A stretch of DNA of 48,443 nt from an uncultured Prevotellaceae bacterium (lineage in GTDB: Bacteria > Bacteroidota > Bacteroidia > Bacteroidales > Bacteroidaceae), in assembly GCA_900315745.1 (NCBI GenBank), contig ONAG01000016.1, positions 1 to 48,443 of the forward strand, written 5' to 3'. Of the stretch, positions 1 through 8,249 are shown piece after piece; position 1 is the stretch's first letter; each line of letters starts with the position of its first letter. The translations under genes and the position numbers were made by a program. The notes under the pieces were generated by a model. That model was not told the DNA's origin. It did no database searches and saw only the letters and a list, made by a program, of their open reading frames with translations.

Positions 1-203
1 ACCTACACCCCACTATGACAGGCGCCCGCACATGGATGGACGAGGTGGCTCTATGGATGAACAGCGACAGTTGCGCTCATCCCGTTGCCTTTACAAAGCC
101 AGAGGGCAAGCAGTCTATCAAGATAGACCATATAGAGGTGATGCAAGTAAAAGACAAAGGGCGCAAGTTCACCTCCAAGTCCCCACAATCACCCACCGCA
201 TAG
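1..203 (+). CDS. C-terminal end of an SGNH-type protein (partial)
   Basis: The reading frame is open from the window edge to the TAG at 201-203 and ends 13 bases before the acyltransferase start. The first visible residues read L-H-P-T-M-T-G, which fits the last block (D-x-x-H-P) of SGNH/GDSL-type hydrolases and AlgX/AlgJ-like acetyltransferase partners; the Asp would lie just outside the window. The tail of about 60 residues is polar. MBOAT acyltransferases in exopolysaccharide acetylation loci are often encoded beside such an SGNH-like partner, so a role in polysaccharide O-acetylation is inferred. An overlapping open frame (32-220) shows no family motif. Only about 66 residues are visible, so the family call is tentative. 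Confidence 0.5.
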   Translation, partial: LHPTMTGARTWMDEVALWMNSDSCAHPVAFTKPEGKQSIKIDHIEVMQVKDKGRKFTSKSPQSPTA

Positions 204-216
204 CATCGCCTATCAC

Positions 217-1674
217 ATGAGCGATTACATCATGCACTACCTGAAGGCACCAGACAGCACATGGTCTTTGGTGTCGCTGCCCTTTGCCCTGACATTCATC
301 GTCTTTTTGGCATTGTTCATCATCATACGCAATGCTTCGAGAAATGCGATGTTGGGATACGTCGTGGCATTCAGCCTATTCTTTGCATACAAGGCAAATG
401 GAGTGCTGATGGCGCTGCTCCCCATCACCGTGCTCCTCTCCTATTACATGACGAGACGCATGAAGGAGAAAGAAGAACATGCGGACAGAAAACGATGGTT
501 GTGGATGACGGTGGCAGTAGAGTTGCTGCCCCTGCTATACTACAAATACACGAACTTTTTCTTGGAGATAATAAGGGACCTCACCTCAACGAATTTCTCT
601 CCCTTGTCGATAGTCCTGCCCATAGGCATATCGTTCTACACCTTCCAAGCCATCAGCTATACGGCAGATGTATATAAGCGTCGCTTCACCACCGACGTTA
701 CACTGTTGGAATACACATTTTACCTCACATTCTTCCCCCTGCTCATGGCAGGACCCATCACGAGAGCCGAAACACTCATCCCGCAAATAAAGGACAGGCA
801 CAACATCAGCGACACACAAGTCTATACCGGCTTATGGCTCATAATGGTGGGATTGGCAAAGAAAGCCTTGATAGCCGACTACATAGCGCAGTACAACAAC
901 TGGATATTCGAATCGCCAGACAGTTATTCTGGATTCGAGAACCTCATGGGAGCCGTAGGCTATACCCTGCAGATATATTGCGACTTTTCCGGCTACAGCG
1001 ACATTAGCATCGGACTTGCCGCGCTGATAGGCATCAATTTGAAAGACAATTTCCGCTATCCCTACCAGTCGCTCAACCTCCAAGAATTCTGGCACCGCTG
1101 GCACATATCCCTCTCCACATGGTTTCGCGACTATGTATATATTCCCCTTGGTGGCAACCGTAAAGGCAAGGTACGCACCTACGTAAACAATTTTGTCACC
1201 ATGCTTGTGGCAGGCTTGTGGCATGGCGCCTCGTGGATGTTTGTCATCTGGGGAGCCTTGCATGGAGCCGGACTTGTAGTACACAAGTTTTGCAAGCGAT
1301 GGCTCGACACCATCCCCAACAATTTTCCGGTGCGGGCGGTGTCGTGGACAGCCACATACATATATGTAATGTTGGCATGGATATTCTTCCGTTCACCCGA
1401 CCTTCACACTGCCACAACCATACTATCCAAGATATTCACCGACTTCAGTTGGGCATACCTCGCACCCTTTGTGAGCACACGCGCCACATGGACGTTTTTT
1501 GTAGTCCTCGGAATGGTACTTCATGGCATAAGGGAAAGGCACGTGGAACGACTGAAAAAGGCATACATCAACTCTCCCATCACACTGAAGATAATCCTGC
1601 TGTTCGTAATCCTGCAACTGGTGGTGAACTACCGTCTAAACGACATACAGGCATTCATCTACACACAATTCTGA
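217..1674 (+). CDS. MBOAT family O-acyltransferase (AlgI/DltB-like)
   Basis: This is a 485-residue polytopic membrane protein with about ten hydrophobic segments. The MBOAT core is clear: F-W-H-R-W-H at residues 291-296, a basic P-L-G-G-N-R-K-G loop near 310-317, and W-H-G-A-S at 335-339 with the expected catalytic His336, followed by a second conserved His349. AlgI/DltB-type members move an acyl group, usually acetyl, across the inner membrane onto a polysaccharide or teichoic-acid partner. The neighbours (an SGNH-like tail upstream and a CE2-type esterase 9 bases downstream) favour polysaccharide acetylation. Start ATG 217 is the first in frame; a second Met is five codons on. The glycan substrate cannot be told from sequence. 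Confidence 0.9.
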   Translation: MSDYIMHYLKAPDSTWSLVSLPFALTFIVFLALFIIIRNASRNAMLGYVVAFSLFFAYKANGVLMALLPITVLLSYYMTRRMKEKEEHADRKRWLWMTVAVELLPLLYYKYTNFFLEIIRDLTSTNFSPLSIVLPIGISFYTFQAISYTADVYKRRFTTDVTLLEYTFYLTFFPLLMAGPITRAETLIPQIKDRHNISDTQVYTGLWLIMVGLAKKALIADYIAQYNNWIFESPDSYSGFENLMGAVGYTLQIYCDFSGYSDISIGLAALIGINLKDNFRYPYQSLNLQEFWHRWHISLSTWFRDYVYIPLGGNRKGKVRTYVNNFVTMLVAGLWHGASWMFVIWGALHGAGLVVHKFCKRWLDTIPNNFPVRAVSWTATYIYVMLAWIFFRSPDLHTATTILSKIFTDFSWAYLAPFVSTRATWTFFVVLGMVLHGIRERHVERLKKAYINSPITLKIILLFVILQLVVNYRLNDIQAFIYTQF

Positions 1675-1683
1675 CACCACGAC

Positions 1684-2757
1684 ATGAAAAGAGCCATTCA
1701 CCTGATACTCTTGGCACTGGCGAGTCTTGTTGCCAGTGCATCCACATTCATTGGAGCCACCGACCCGGGGTTCGCATACGTTGGACGTATCAGTTGGGAC
1801 ACCACCGCCGATGCTGCAGTATGGACCTATCCTGGAATCCAGATACAAGCCAATTTTGAAGGCACGTCGGCAGCGATGATAACCAACGCCAACTGCGGAT
1901 ATTTCATGGTGGAAGTTGACGACATGGCACCCCGCAAGGTGATGGTAGGCAAGAACGACACCATCACCACATTATGTAAAGGTATTGAACCCGGAACTCA
2001 CCACCTCACCATCACCTACTTGATAGAGGGATTATACAAGAAGCCAACATTCCGCGGTCTGTTGCTCGACGATGGTTGCGCCCTTAGCGACCGACCACTT
2101 CTACCCGAACGGCGGATAGAGTTCATCGGCAACTCCATAACATGCGGCTATGGCATTGAGGGCAATGGCACGGAGAAGAAATTCCTTTTCAGCCAACAGA
2201 ATTTCTTCGAGACCTATGCAGCGAAGACGGCACGCGCCCTAAAAGCCCAATGCCAGGTATGCGCCCGAAGCGGAATAGGCATCTATCGCAATTACGCCGG
2301 CAAAATCCCCGACGAGATAATGCCCAACATCTACCCCCATACATTCTATACCACTAACGGCGAGATGTGGGACTTCTCACGATTTCAGGCAGATGTGGTA
2401 TGTGTCAATTTAGGTTGCAACGACACGTCAGTGGGTCATTACGACAAGACGAGACTCGCAGAGGCATTCAAGCAATTCACCAAGACGCTAAGAGGGCACT
2501 ATCCAAATGCGAAAATTGTATATCTCATAGGTTCCATCCGACAGTCAAAACGTCTCACCGACATACAAGAGGCACAGGATGCCGCCATAGCAGAGGCAGC
2601 AAGCCATGGCGACAACGAGGTCTATCGCATGGACTTCACTCCCGATGACGGTTCGTTGGGAAGTGGTGCCGTAGGCCATCCCTCGATGAGACGCCACGCG
2701 CTAATGGCAGAAGAGCTGACAGCATTTTTGCGCTCCATCACAGGATGGGAAGATTAG
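1684..2757 (+). CDS. Secreted SGNH hydrolase, CE2-type acetylesterase
   Basis: The protein has 357 residues and an N-terminal signal peptide (hydrophobic to about residue 20). A beta-rich domain (about 30-135) precedes an SGNH esterase domain. Block I is G-N-S-I-T-C-G-Y-G at 149-157 with nucleophile Ser151. An R-S-G-I-G segment lies near 195-199, block III is G-C-N-D at 244-247, and the catalytic His is His332 in G-H-P. A jelly-roll followed by SGNH with I-T-C-G-Y-G is the layout of carbohydrate esterase family 2, which removes acetyl groups from xylan or other glycans and often uses a Ser-His dyad. It lies 9 bases after the MBOAT gene, so acetylation and deacetylation are probably coexpressed. 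The substrate is unknown. Confidence 0.85.
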   Translation: MKRAIHLILLALASLVASASTFIGATDPGFAYVGRISWDTTADAAVWTYPGIQIQANFEGTSAAMITNANCGYFMVEVDDMAPRKVMVGKNDTITTLCKGIEPGTHHLTITYLIEGLYKKPTFRGLLLDDGCALSDRPLLPERRIEFIGNSITCGYGIEGNGTEKKFLFSQQNFFETYAAKTARALKAQCQVCARSGIGIYRNYAGKIPDEIMPNIYPHTFYTTNGEMWDFSRFQADVVCVNLGCNDTSVGHYDKTRLAEAFKQFTKTLRGHYPNAKIVYLIGSIRQSKRLTDIQEAQDAAIAEAASHGDNEVYRMDFTPDDGSLGSGAVGHPSMRRHALMAEELTAFLRSITGWED

Positions 2758-2805
2758 GACTCTAAAATTTATTACACAGGATGTGACACAGCACACCAAA
2801 TGTGT

Positions 2806-2815
2806 TACAATTGTA
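2806..2815. repeat. Short palindrome TACAATTGTA upstream of a lipoprotein gene
   Basis: A 10-bp perfect palindrome sits in the 157-bp gap between the esterase gene and the lipoprotein gene. It is flanked by TGTGTTACA and TGTATTACA, which repeat each other in direct orientation. It might be an operator. A site this short can arise by chance. Confidence 0.25.
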
Positions 2816-2878
2816 TTACAAAGCCATAGGTGGAAGAAGAAAAACTTGGAAAAGTGTATCCAAATCAGACATTTTTTA

Positions 2879-2886
2879 TAATTTTG
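2879..2886 (+). promoter_or_regulatory. Minus-7 element TAATTTTG for the small lipoprotein gene
   Basis: TAATTTTG matches the Bacteroidota -7 consensus TAnnTTTG and lies 28 bp before the ATG at 2915. No TTTG is found 19-21 bp upstream, so the -33 part is weak. Confidence 0.55.
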
Positions 2887-2914
2887 CTGCGGTTTTTGAA
2901 AAAAGACATGTGTA

Positions 2915-3439
2915 ATGAAAAATTTATTTTACATGGCCATGGTCGCATTGGCAATGACCACTTTCTTCTCGTGTGAAGAAGACAAGAAGAGCACAGAGTT
3001 GCTAAAGAAAAGTACAGAGATAGCAAAACAACGAACAGACTCTTTCCGAATAGTCCAAAAAGACTCAATAGAAAAGGCAATGGCTCGTGAGCGCCGCCGT
3101 GGCGACAGTCTTCGCCGTGCAGACTCACTCCGCCGCGTCTATGAGCGCAACAACATAAAGATTTCGGGAAAGATAGGCAACTCGCAAGCCACCCTTTCCA
3201 TTCGCAACAACGGGAACAATGCCTCTGGCACCCTGACGTGCGACGGCAAAAGCTACCGTGTCAGTGGTTCCTTCGGCGACCATGTGAGAATGAGCGGCAC
3301 CCAGAAGATAGACAGCGTGTCGAGTGTGAAGGTAAGCATCAGCCTCACCCGTGTGGAAGAAGACCAATTCAGCGGACAGGTGACAATCGACGACAAAGGT
3401 CACTTGAGCACCCGACGCACCATCATGTATCGTTATTGA
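2915..3439 (+). CDS. Lipoprotein of unknown function with a charged coiled-coil segment
   Basis: This 174-residue protein starts with a lipoprotein signal peptide with lipobox Cys20 followed by two Glu. Residues 25-75 are highly charged, rich in Lys, Arg, Glu and Ser, with repeats of R-R-x-D-S-L-R-R; this part is likely helical or coiled coil. Residues 80-174 look beta-rich (alternating I-S-G-K-I-G, T-L-S-I-R, V-K-V-S-I-S-L). No family is recognised. It has its own -7 element and converges on the phosphoesterase gene, so it is probably a single-gene unit. A cell-envelope structural or binding role is only a guess. Confidence 0.75.
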   Translation: MKNLFYMAMVALAMTTFFSCEEDKKSTELLKKSTEIAKQRTDSFRIVQKDSIEKAMARERRRGDSLRRADSLRRVYERNNIKISGKIGNSQATLSIRNNGNNASGTLTCDGKSYRVSGSFGDHVRMSGTQKIDSVSSVKVSISLTRVEEDQFSGQVTIDDKGHLSTRRTIMYRY

Positions 3440-3445
3440 TTGCAG

Positions 3446-3473
3446 GGTGAGGCAGGCAAGCAACTACCTCACC
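3446..3473. terminator. Weak hairpin between convergent genes
   Basis: GGTGAGG (3446-3452) can pair with CCTCACC (3467-3473) between the stop codons of the lipoprotein and the phosphoesterase; the right arm overlaps the phosphoesterase stop. There is no clear T run on either strand, so termination is only suggested by position. Confidence 0.35.
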
Positions 3474-5374
3474 ATCACTTTTCGAACCACATCACCCTTT
3501 TTCACCACATAAACACCCTTGGGCAATGACGACAGGGGCGACCTCATCACTTGTCCAGACAAATTGCTCACCACTTCCCCACTTCGCTTTTCCGTAGCAA
3601 GAGTTTCTTGGATACCTTCCTCAACATCCTTCAGACGGATGGTGAGATAGAGGTCGTCAGTCTGGTTAACCCATTCCGTTCCCATATAGGACGTGTCGGT
3701 GAGCATGCTCTTGATGATGTCCTCTGCCGTATCCATCATATAAATATACATGGAATAAGCCAAGAAAGCACGCGTATCCTCACTCTGGTTGTCGAACACC
3801 AAGTCGCAAGCGAACTTGCAGTCAGACTGCATCTGCTTATCCACATCGTTGACAGCATCCTTTAGATGCTCGTTTCCTTCATACATAGTAAAGACGACCT
3901 TGCGCATGGTCTTAGCGAAAGCCATGGTGCCAATATCGGCAAGTTCGTTGGGGTCTGTAGGCACGTCGTTTATGACATCGGCAAAAACAGGGTCGGAAGC
4001 GAAATCGTTGAGCATCTTGTTGAACACCGACATGTAGCGAGTAGATAACAACGACATGGAATAGTCGAGTGTGGAATCAACCTTGTCGCGAGCCACTGCC
4101 TGCAGCGGGTCGATATCCCCTACACTCTCTACAGCCCTGGTGTCAACATTCATCCATGCAAAGTCGTCGGAGAGCGTCAGAATCCTATATTGGCTTGGAT
4201 AAGTGACAGTGGAAGCAGAACTAATTTCGACAAGGGAGTCGGTCTTCTCAAATCCAGGGATTCTTGATATGTTTGGCATGTGCATGTGCCCTGTGAGCAC
4301 CACTTTTATCCCATGGTCGGCAAAGAGGCGTGCTATGCTGTCACCATTCTCTGTGGCTGCCGATGACATGATTGTGGATTGCCCATTGTAGTGCTGCAAG
4401 AGCTGATGATGAACGGCTGCCACCACCACCTTTTTCTGATCTACAGCCTTGTCTGCCTCCTCAAGAACCCAGTCGAGCGTCTCCTGTCTGATGCGCCCAA
4501 ACTCAGCATCCCCCACATGTGTGTCACCACGACTTGGAATGCGGCAATCATCGATGCCGAGGAACACCAAGCCATCGAAAGGCTCACAAGCATAAGACAA
4601 GGAATAAGGGTCGCGACTTGTGGCATTTCCTATTCCAAAAGAAGCGTAGATAGCCTCGAATTCCGCAGGCACGATAGTCTCTGCCGGCTTCACGCCATCA
4701 GATGTATATGTTTTCGCCTCCACGTTCTCCATGTCGTGGTTTCCTGGAATGACAAGGGTGGGAATCCCCATGTCGAGCAGTTCGTAAAGCTTATCCACCA
4801 CTTTTAGATGACTTTTTCTTTCACCAGCATTGGTCAGGTCGCCAGGAATAATTACCAAGTCGGGATGCAAAGCCTTTATAGTGTCTATGTATGCACAAAA
4901 AATCTCATAACTTTGCGGAATGAGTTTTCTTTCGATACTCATTGCCTTTGTGAAAGAAGAATTGTCTGCGTCTTCCACCAATTCTGGACTCATGACATGA
5001 ATATCCGAAAGCAGCACTATCCGCTTCCCCACATCAAGCAAGGGGTAGTTGTCTATGGAGAAATCCAGCGAAGCCTTCTCCACATCATCTTTGTCCATGA
5101 GCAATGCCTTGTAATGTCCTGGCTGGAGAGCATCCCCCACCTCGAAAGAACCATCCTTGCTCTTGATGCTGCATTTCACCTTCTGAGGCACCATCGACAA
5201 ATTGTGATATAGCAAGATGACATCCCCCTTGGCTGTTCCCTCATAATCAATGACCACGGGCGTTCCCGGCATGAATGAAGAATCTGTTCCCCTAAGCGAC
5301 ATCTTTTGTGCAGAAGCATTGGAGCATGCAACAGCTATAATTGCAAGCAATGTATATTTAAAAAGATATTTCAT
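3464..5374 (-). CDS. Secreted calcineurin-like metallophosphoesterase with a T9SS-type sorting tail
   Basis: Translation most likely starts at 5374 (M-K-Y-L-F-K), which begins a proper signal peptide; the frame runs 27 bases further upstream. The protein then has 636 residues. After a beta-sandwich-like N-terminal part, the metallophosphoesterase signature appears in order: D-I-H (124-126), G-D-L-T-N-A-G (178-184), G-N-H-D (211-214), an H-H pair and G-H-M-H further on. These residues bind the dinuclear metal centre. The last 35 residues (N-L-S-G-Q-V, then L-P-K-G-V-Y-V-V-K and a basic end) resemble the type A C-terminal sorting domain of the type IX secretion system. The signal region also contains V-A-C, so a lipoprotein cannot be fully excluded. 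The substrate (nucleotide or phosphoester) is unknown. Confidence 0.85.
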   Translation of the reverse strand: MKYLFKYTLLAIIAVACSNASAQKMSLRGTDSSFMPGTPVVIDYEGTAKGDVILLYHNLSMVPQKVKCSIKSKDGSFEVGDALQPGHYKALLMDKDDVEKASLDFSIDNYPLLDVGKRIVLLSDIHVMSPELVEDADNSSFTKAMSIERKLIPQSYEIFCAYIDTIKALHPDLVIIPGDLTNAGERKSHLKVVDKLYELLDMGIPTLVIPGNHDMENVEAKTYTSDGVKPAETIVPAEFEAIYASFGIGNATSRDPYSLSYACEPFDGLVFLGIDDCRIPSRGDTHVGDAEFGRIRQETLDWVLEEADKAVDQKKVVVAAVHHQLLQHYNGQSTIMSSAATENGDSIARLFADHGIKVVLTGHMHMPNISRIPGFEKTDSLVEISSASTVTYPSQYRILTLSDDFAWMNVDTRAVESVGDIDPLQAVARDKVDSTLDYSMSLLSTRYMSVFNKMLNDFASDPVFADVINDVPTDPNELADIGTMAFAKTMRKVVFTMYEGNEHLKDAVNDVDKQMQSDCKFACDLVFDNQSEDTRAFLAYSMYIYMMDTAEDIIKSMLTDTSYMGTEWVNQTDDLYLTIRLKDVEEGIQETLATEKRSGEVVSNLSGQVMRSPLSSLPKGVYVVKKGDVVRKVMVR

Positions 5375-5427
5375 ATAGAATAAGGTATGAGTTATGAACA
5401 CAAGGAATTATCATCCCATAGAGCAGG

Positions 5428-5458
5428 CAAAAGTAACAAAAAAGCAGCGAAAGCCAAC
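5428..5458 (-). promoter_or_regulatory. Promoter of the metallophosphoesterase gene
   Basis: On the minus strand TACTTTTG (5428-5435) matches the -7 consensus. A GTTG (5455-5458) lies 19 bp upstream and a TTTG (5458-5461) 22 bp upstream. It is placed about 54 bp before the ATG at 5374. Confidence 0.55.
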
Positions 5459-5653
5459 AAAAAAGACAATAAATTGTTGGACATGCTCTGAAAAACCATG
5501 CATCAAACAAACGAAGACAGCCCTTGTCATGTCAATTTGTCACATCTTGACACTGCTATGCGTCAACAAAAGTAAAATTGTATTTAAAACAGACAATGCT
5601 ACGTTAACTGAAACAGAATGATTGTTAAAAGAGGACAAATTATTTATATAAAT

Positions 5654-5684
5654 TTCTGTTTAACATTTTTTGCGTCTAATTTTG
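5654..5684 (+). promoter_or_regulatory. Promoter of the htrA gene
   Basis: TAATTTTG at 5677-5684 fits TAnnTTTG, with an imperfect -33 (TTCTG) about 19 bp upstream. It lies 77 bp before the htrA ATG. The rest of the 386-bp gap between the two divergent genes is AT-rich; nothing else is recognised in it. Confidence 0.6.
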
Positions 5685-5760
5685 CAGTACTAAAAAATAG
5701 CATGAAGAGCAGAGACATACTATATTGAGAACAACATACATAAATAAATATACAATAACT

Positions 5761-7188
5761 ATGAACAAAGAAAAGTTGAAGAAATCAACCTGTGCGTTGA
5801 TGATGGCACTTGCCATAAGCACAGCACAAGCCGCCCCATTGGTAGAGGGGCCAGTAGATCTAACCTACGCCGCCGAAAAAGCCGTTCCTGCTGTTGTCCA
5901 CATCAAATATGTGCAAAACTCCAAAATCACGACAGTGGAAGTGGAAGATCCTTTTGGCGGTTTCTTCGATCCATTCGGTTTCTTTGGCAATCCTGGCAAC
6001 GGCCAGAAGCAACAACGTCAGGTGCAAACCCCAAAACGTGAAGCAAGCGGTTCTGGCGTAATCATTTCCCCTGACGGATATATAGTGACCAACAACCACG
6101 TGGTGGAAGGAGCTGACGAACTGACAGTCACCCTCAACGACAACCGTGAATTTTCCGCCCGCATCATTGGTACAGACAAGACCACCGACCTTGCACTCGT
6201 AAAGGTTGACGGCAAGAACCTTCCAAGCCTCCCCATAGGCGACTCAGACAAGCTGAAGATAGGAGAATGGGTGATAGCCGTGGGCAACCCCTTCAACCTT
6301 AACTCAACAGTGACAGCAGGAATCGTCAGTGCCAAGGCACGCTCTCTGTATGCCAACGGCGTGGAGTCATTCATCCAGACCGACGCAGCCATCAACCAAG
6401 GCAATTCAGGAGGTGCGTTAGTGAACACACAAGGCGAGCTGGTGGGAATAAACGCCATGCTCTACTCCCAAACAGGCAGCTATAGCGGTTATGGCTTTGC
6501 CATTCCTACCACCATCATGAACAAGGTGGTGAGCGACCTGAAGAAATATGGTACGGTGCAACGTGCTGTGCTTGCCATCCAAGGCTCTGACGTACATCGT
6601 TATATCGACAGCCAGAAAGCCAAAGGCAATGAGGTGGACCTTGGCACCAACGATGGTGTATATATCCAAAAGGTAGAGGAAGGCGGTGCAGGCTCTGATG
6701 CCGGCCTGGAAGAAGGCGACGTGATTACCGCTGTAGATGGAAAGAAAGTGACAAAGATGGCAGAGCTCCAAGAAATACTTGCCAACAAGAGACCAGGCGA
6801 CCAAGTGAGAATCACCTATCTGCACAAAAAGTCGAAGAAGGAAAAGACCGTCACCCTGAAGAACTCACAAGGCACCACCGACGTGGTGAAGACCGCCGAC
6901 CTGGACATCTTGGGCGCCAATTTCAGAGAGATAACCGATGACCAGAAGAAGCAACTCGGCATCAACTACGGTCTGGAGGTCATCAAGATAAACAAAGGCA
7001 AGCTCCAGGATGAAGGCGTGGCAAAAGGATTCATCATACAGAAGGTGAATGACGAGCCAATGAAGACCATCGACGACATACAAAAAGTGGTGAAAGAAGC
7101 ATCCACAAGCAAGGATCCAGTGCTCATCATCCAAGGCATTTACCCGACAGGAAAGAAGAAATACTTTGCCGTGCCATTGAGCGACTGA
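5761..7188 (+). CDS. htrA: HtrA/DegP-family periplasmic serine protease with two PDZ domains
   Basis: The ATG at 5761 gives a 475-residue protein with a signal peptide ending near residue 25 (A-Q-A-A). A TTG 36 bases upstream would only add a hydrophilic leader and is rejected. The trypsin-like catalytic triad is visible: His113 in N-N-H-V-V-E-G, Asp143 in T-T-D-L-A-L, and Ser216 in G-N-S-G-G. Two PDZ domains follow (about 290-380, with A-G-L-E-E-G-D-V-I, and about 390-470). HtrA/DegP proteins degrade or refold misfolded envelope proteins under stress. A Gly/Phe-rich linker with many Gln (about 65-92) precedes the protease domain, as in many DegP proteins. It lies upstream of rpoD with a palindrome between them. 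Confidence 0.93.
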   Translation: MNKEKLKKSTCALMMALAISTAQAAPLVEGPVDLTYAAEKAVPAVVHIKYVQNSKITTVEVEDPFGGFFDPFGFFGNPGNGQKQQRQVQTPKREASGSGVIISPDGYIVTNNHVVEGADELTVTLNDNREFSARIIGTDKTTDLALVKVDGKNLPSLPIGDSDKLKIGEWVIAVGNPFNLNSTVTAGIVSAKARSLYANGVESFIQTDAAINQGNSGGALVNTQGELVGINAMLYSQTGSYSGYGFAIPTTIMNKVVSDLKKYGTVQRAVLAIQGSDVHRYIDSQKAKGNEVDLGTNDGVYIQKVEEGGAGSDAGLEEGDVITAVDGKKVTKMAELQEILANKRPGDQVRITYLHKKSKKEKTVTLKNSQGTTDVVKTADLDILGANFREITDDQKKQLGINYGLEVIKINKGKLQDEGVAKGFIIQKVNDEPMKTIDDIQKVVKEASTSKDPVLIIQGIYPTGKKKYFAVPLSD

Positions 7189-7249
7189 CATGCTTGCATA
7201 CATCTTGTGCCAATGGGTTGACACCATTACCTACAAGTTGTGAAAATAC

Positions 7250-7283
7250 CAAACAAATGCGCAAATATTTGCGCATTTGTTTG
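7250..7283. repeat. Perfect 34-bp palindrome overlapping the rpoD promoter
   Basis: Two 17-bp arms (7250-7266 and 7267-7283) are exact reverse complements with no spacer. The last four bases of the right arm (TTTG, 7280-7283) are the -33 element of the rpoD promoter. It could be an operator for a dimeric regulator or a transcription end for htrA; no long T run follows on the plus strand. Confidence 0.85.
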
Positions 7284-7311
7284 TCGTTTAGACAAAATAG
7301 TAGTATTTTTG
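7280..7311 (+). promoter_or_regulatory. rpoD promoter (TTTG-N20-TATTTTTG)
   Basis: TTTG at 7280-7283 is followed after 20 bp by TATTTTTG at 7304-7311, an exact match to the Bacteroidota primary-sigma consensus. The rpoD ATG is 22 bp further. The -33 lies inside the palindrome, so a protein bound there would block it. Confidence 0.8.
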
Positions 7312-7333
7312 CATCCACTTAGATTAATGCTAC

Positions 7334-8197
7334 ATGAGACAACTGAAAATCACACAATCGATTACCAATCGAGAGAGCGCATCTCTTGAGAAGTATCTGC
7401 AAGAAATAGGGCGCGAAGAGCTAATCTCCGTTGAAGAGGAAGTGGAACTTGCCCAGCGCATCCGCAAAGGCGACAGAAAGGCATTGGAGAAGCTGACGCG
7501 TGCCAATTTGCGATTTGTTGTATCTGTAGCAAAGCAATATCAAAACCATGGTCTCAGCCTGCCCGACCTCATCAACGAGGGCAACCTTGGACTAATCAAG
7601 GCGGCAGAGAAATTCGACGAGACAAGAGGCTTCAAGTTCATCTCATACGCCGTGTGGTGGATAAGACAGAGCATCCTGCAAGCCATTGCCGAACAAAGCA
7701 GGATTGTGAGGCTGCCACTCAACCAGGTGGGGTGGGTAAACAAGATAAGCAAGGTGCTCAACCAGTTTGAGCAAGAGAACGAGCGCCGCCCAAGCATCGA
7801 CGAGATTGCAGCTTCTGTGGAATTGCCAGAGGACAAGATAGAGGATGCCCTGAAAGTGAACACACGCCACATCTCCATGGACGCACCATTGGCAGATGGC
7901 GAAGAGAACAGTCTGATAGACATCCTTCCAAACGACGACGCCCCCATGGCAGACACCGAACTGGTGATGGAGTCCTTGCGTAATGAGATAAATCGTGCCC
8001 TGCTGACCCTCAACGAGCGCGAACGCCTCATAATAGAAGCATTCTTCGGCATCAACCAGCCAGAAATGACACTGGAAGAAATCGGAGACAAATTTGGTCT
8101 GACACGCGAGCGTGTAAGGCAAATCAAAGAGAAGGCCATCAGAAGGTTGCGACACAACACAAAGAACAAGTTGCTAAAGGCATATCTTGGACAATAA
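7334..8197 (+). CDS. rpoD: Primary sigma factor RpoD (sigma-70 family, short Bacteroidota type)
   Basis: The 287-residue protein starts directly at region 1.2 ([10 protein letters not shown]) and has no region 1.1, as is usual for the Bacteroidota housekeeping sigma. Region 2 shows [21 protein letters not shown] and the -10-contacting Y-A-V-W-W-I-R-Q. Region 3 follows, and region 4 contains the helix-turn-helix T-L-E-E-I-G...L-T-R-E-R-V-R-Q-I. It directs RNA polymerase to TTTG/TAnnTTTG promoters, and many of these are seen in this window. It starts at ATG 7334 with its own consensus promoter. The next operon begins 52 bp downstream with no obvious promoter, so it may be read from here. Confidence 0.95.
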   Translation: MRQLKITQSITNRESASLEKYLQEIGREELISVEEEVELAQRIRKGDRKALEKLTRANLRFVVSVAKQYQNHGLSLPDLINEGNLGLIKAAEKFDETRGFKFISYAVWWIRQSILQAIAEQSRIVRLPLNQVGWVNKISKVLNQFEQENERRPSIDEIAASVELPEDKIEDALKVNTRHISMDAPLADGEENSLIDILPNDDAPMADTELVMESLRNEINRALLTLNERERLIIEAFFGINQPEMTLEEIGDKFGLTRERVRQIKEKAIRRLRHNTKNKLLKAYLGQ

Positions 8198-8249
8198 GGC
8201 TCAAAAAGGCTAAAAATTAAAGTTTTAAGGTAAAAGGAAACAATCATTG

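Noticed and set aside
32-220. Open frame overlapping the partial SGNH gene at the left edge
   Set aside because: It shows no family motif, while the other frame gives an L-H-P-T-x-x-G segment and ends neatly before the acyltransferase start.
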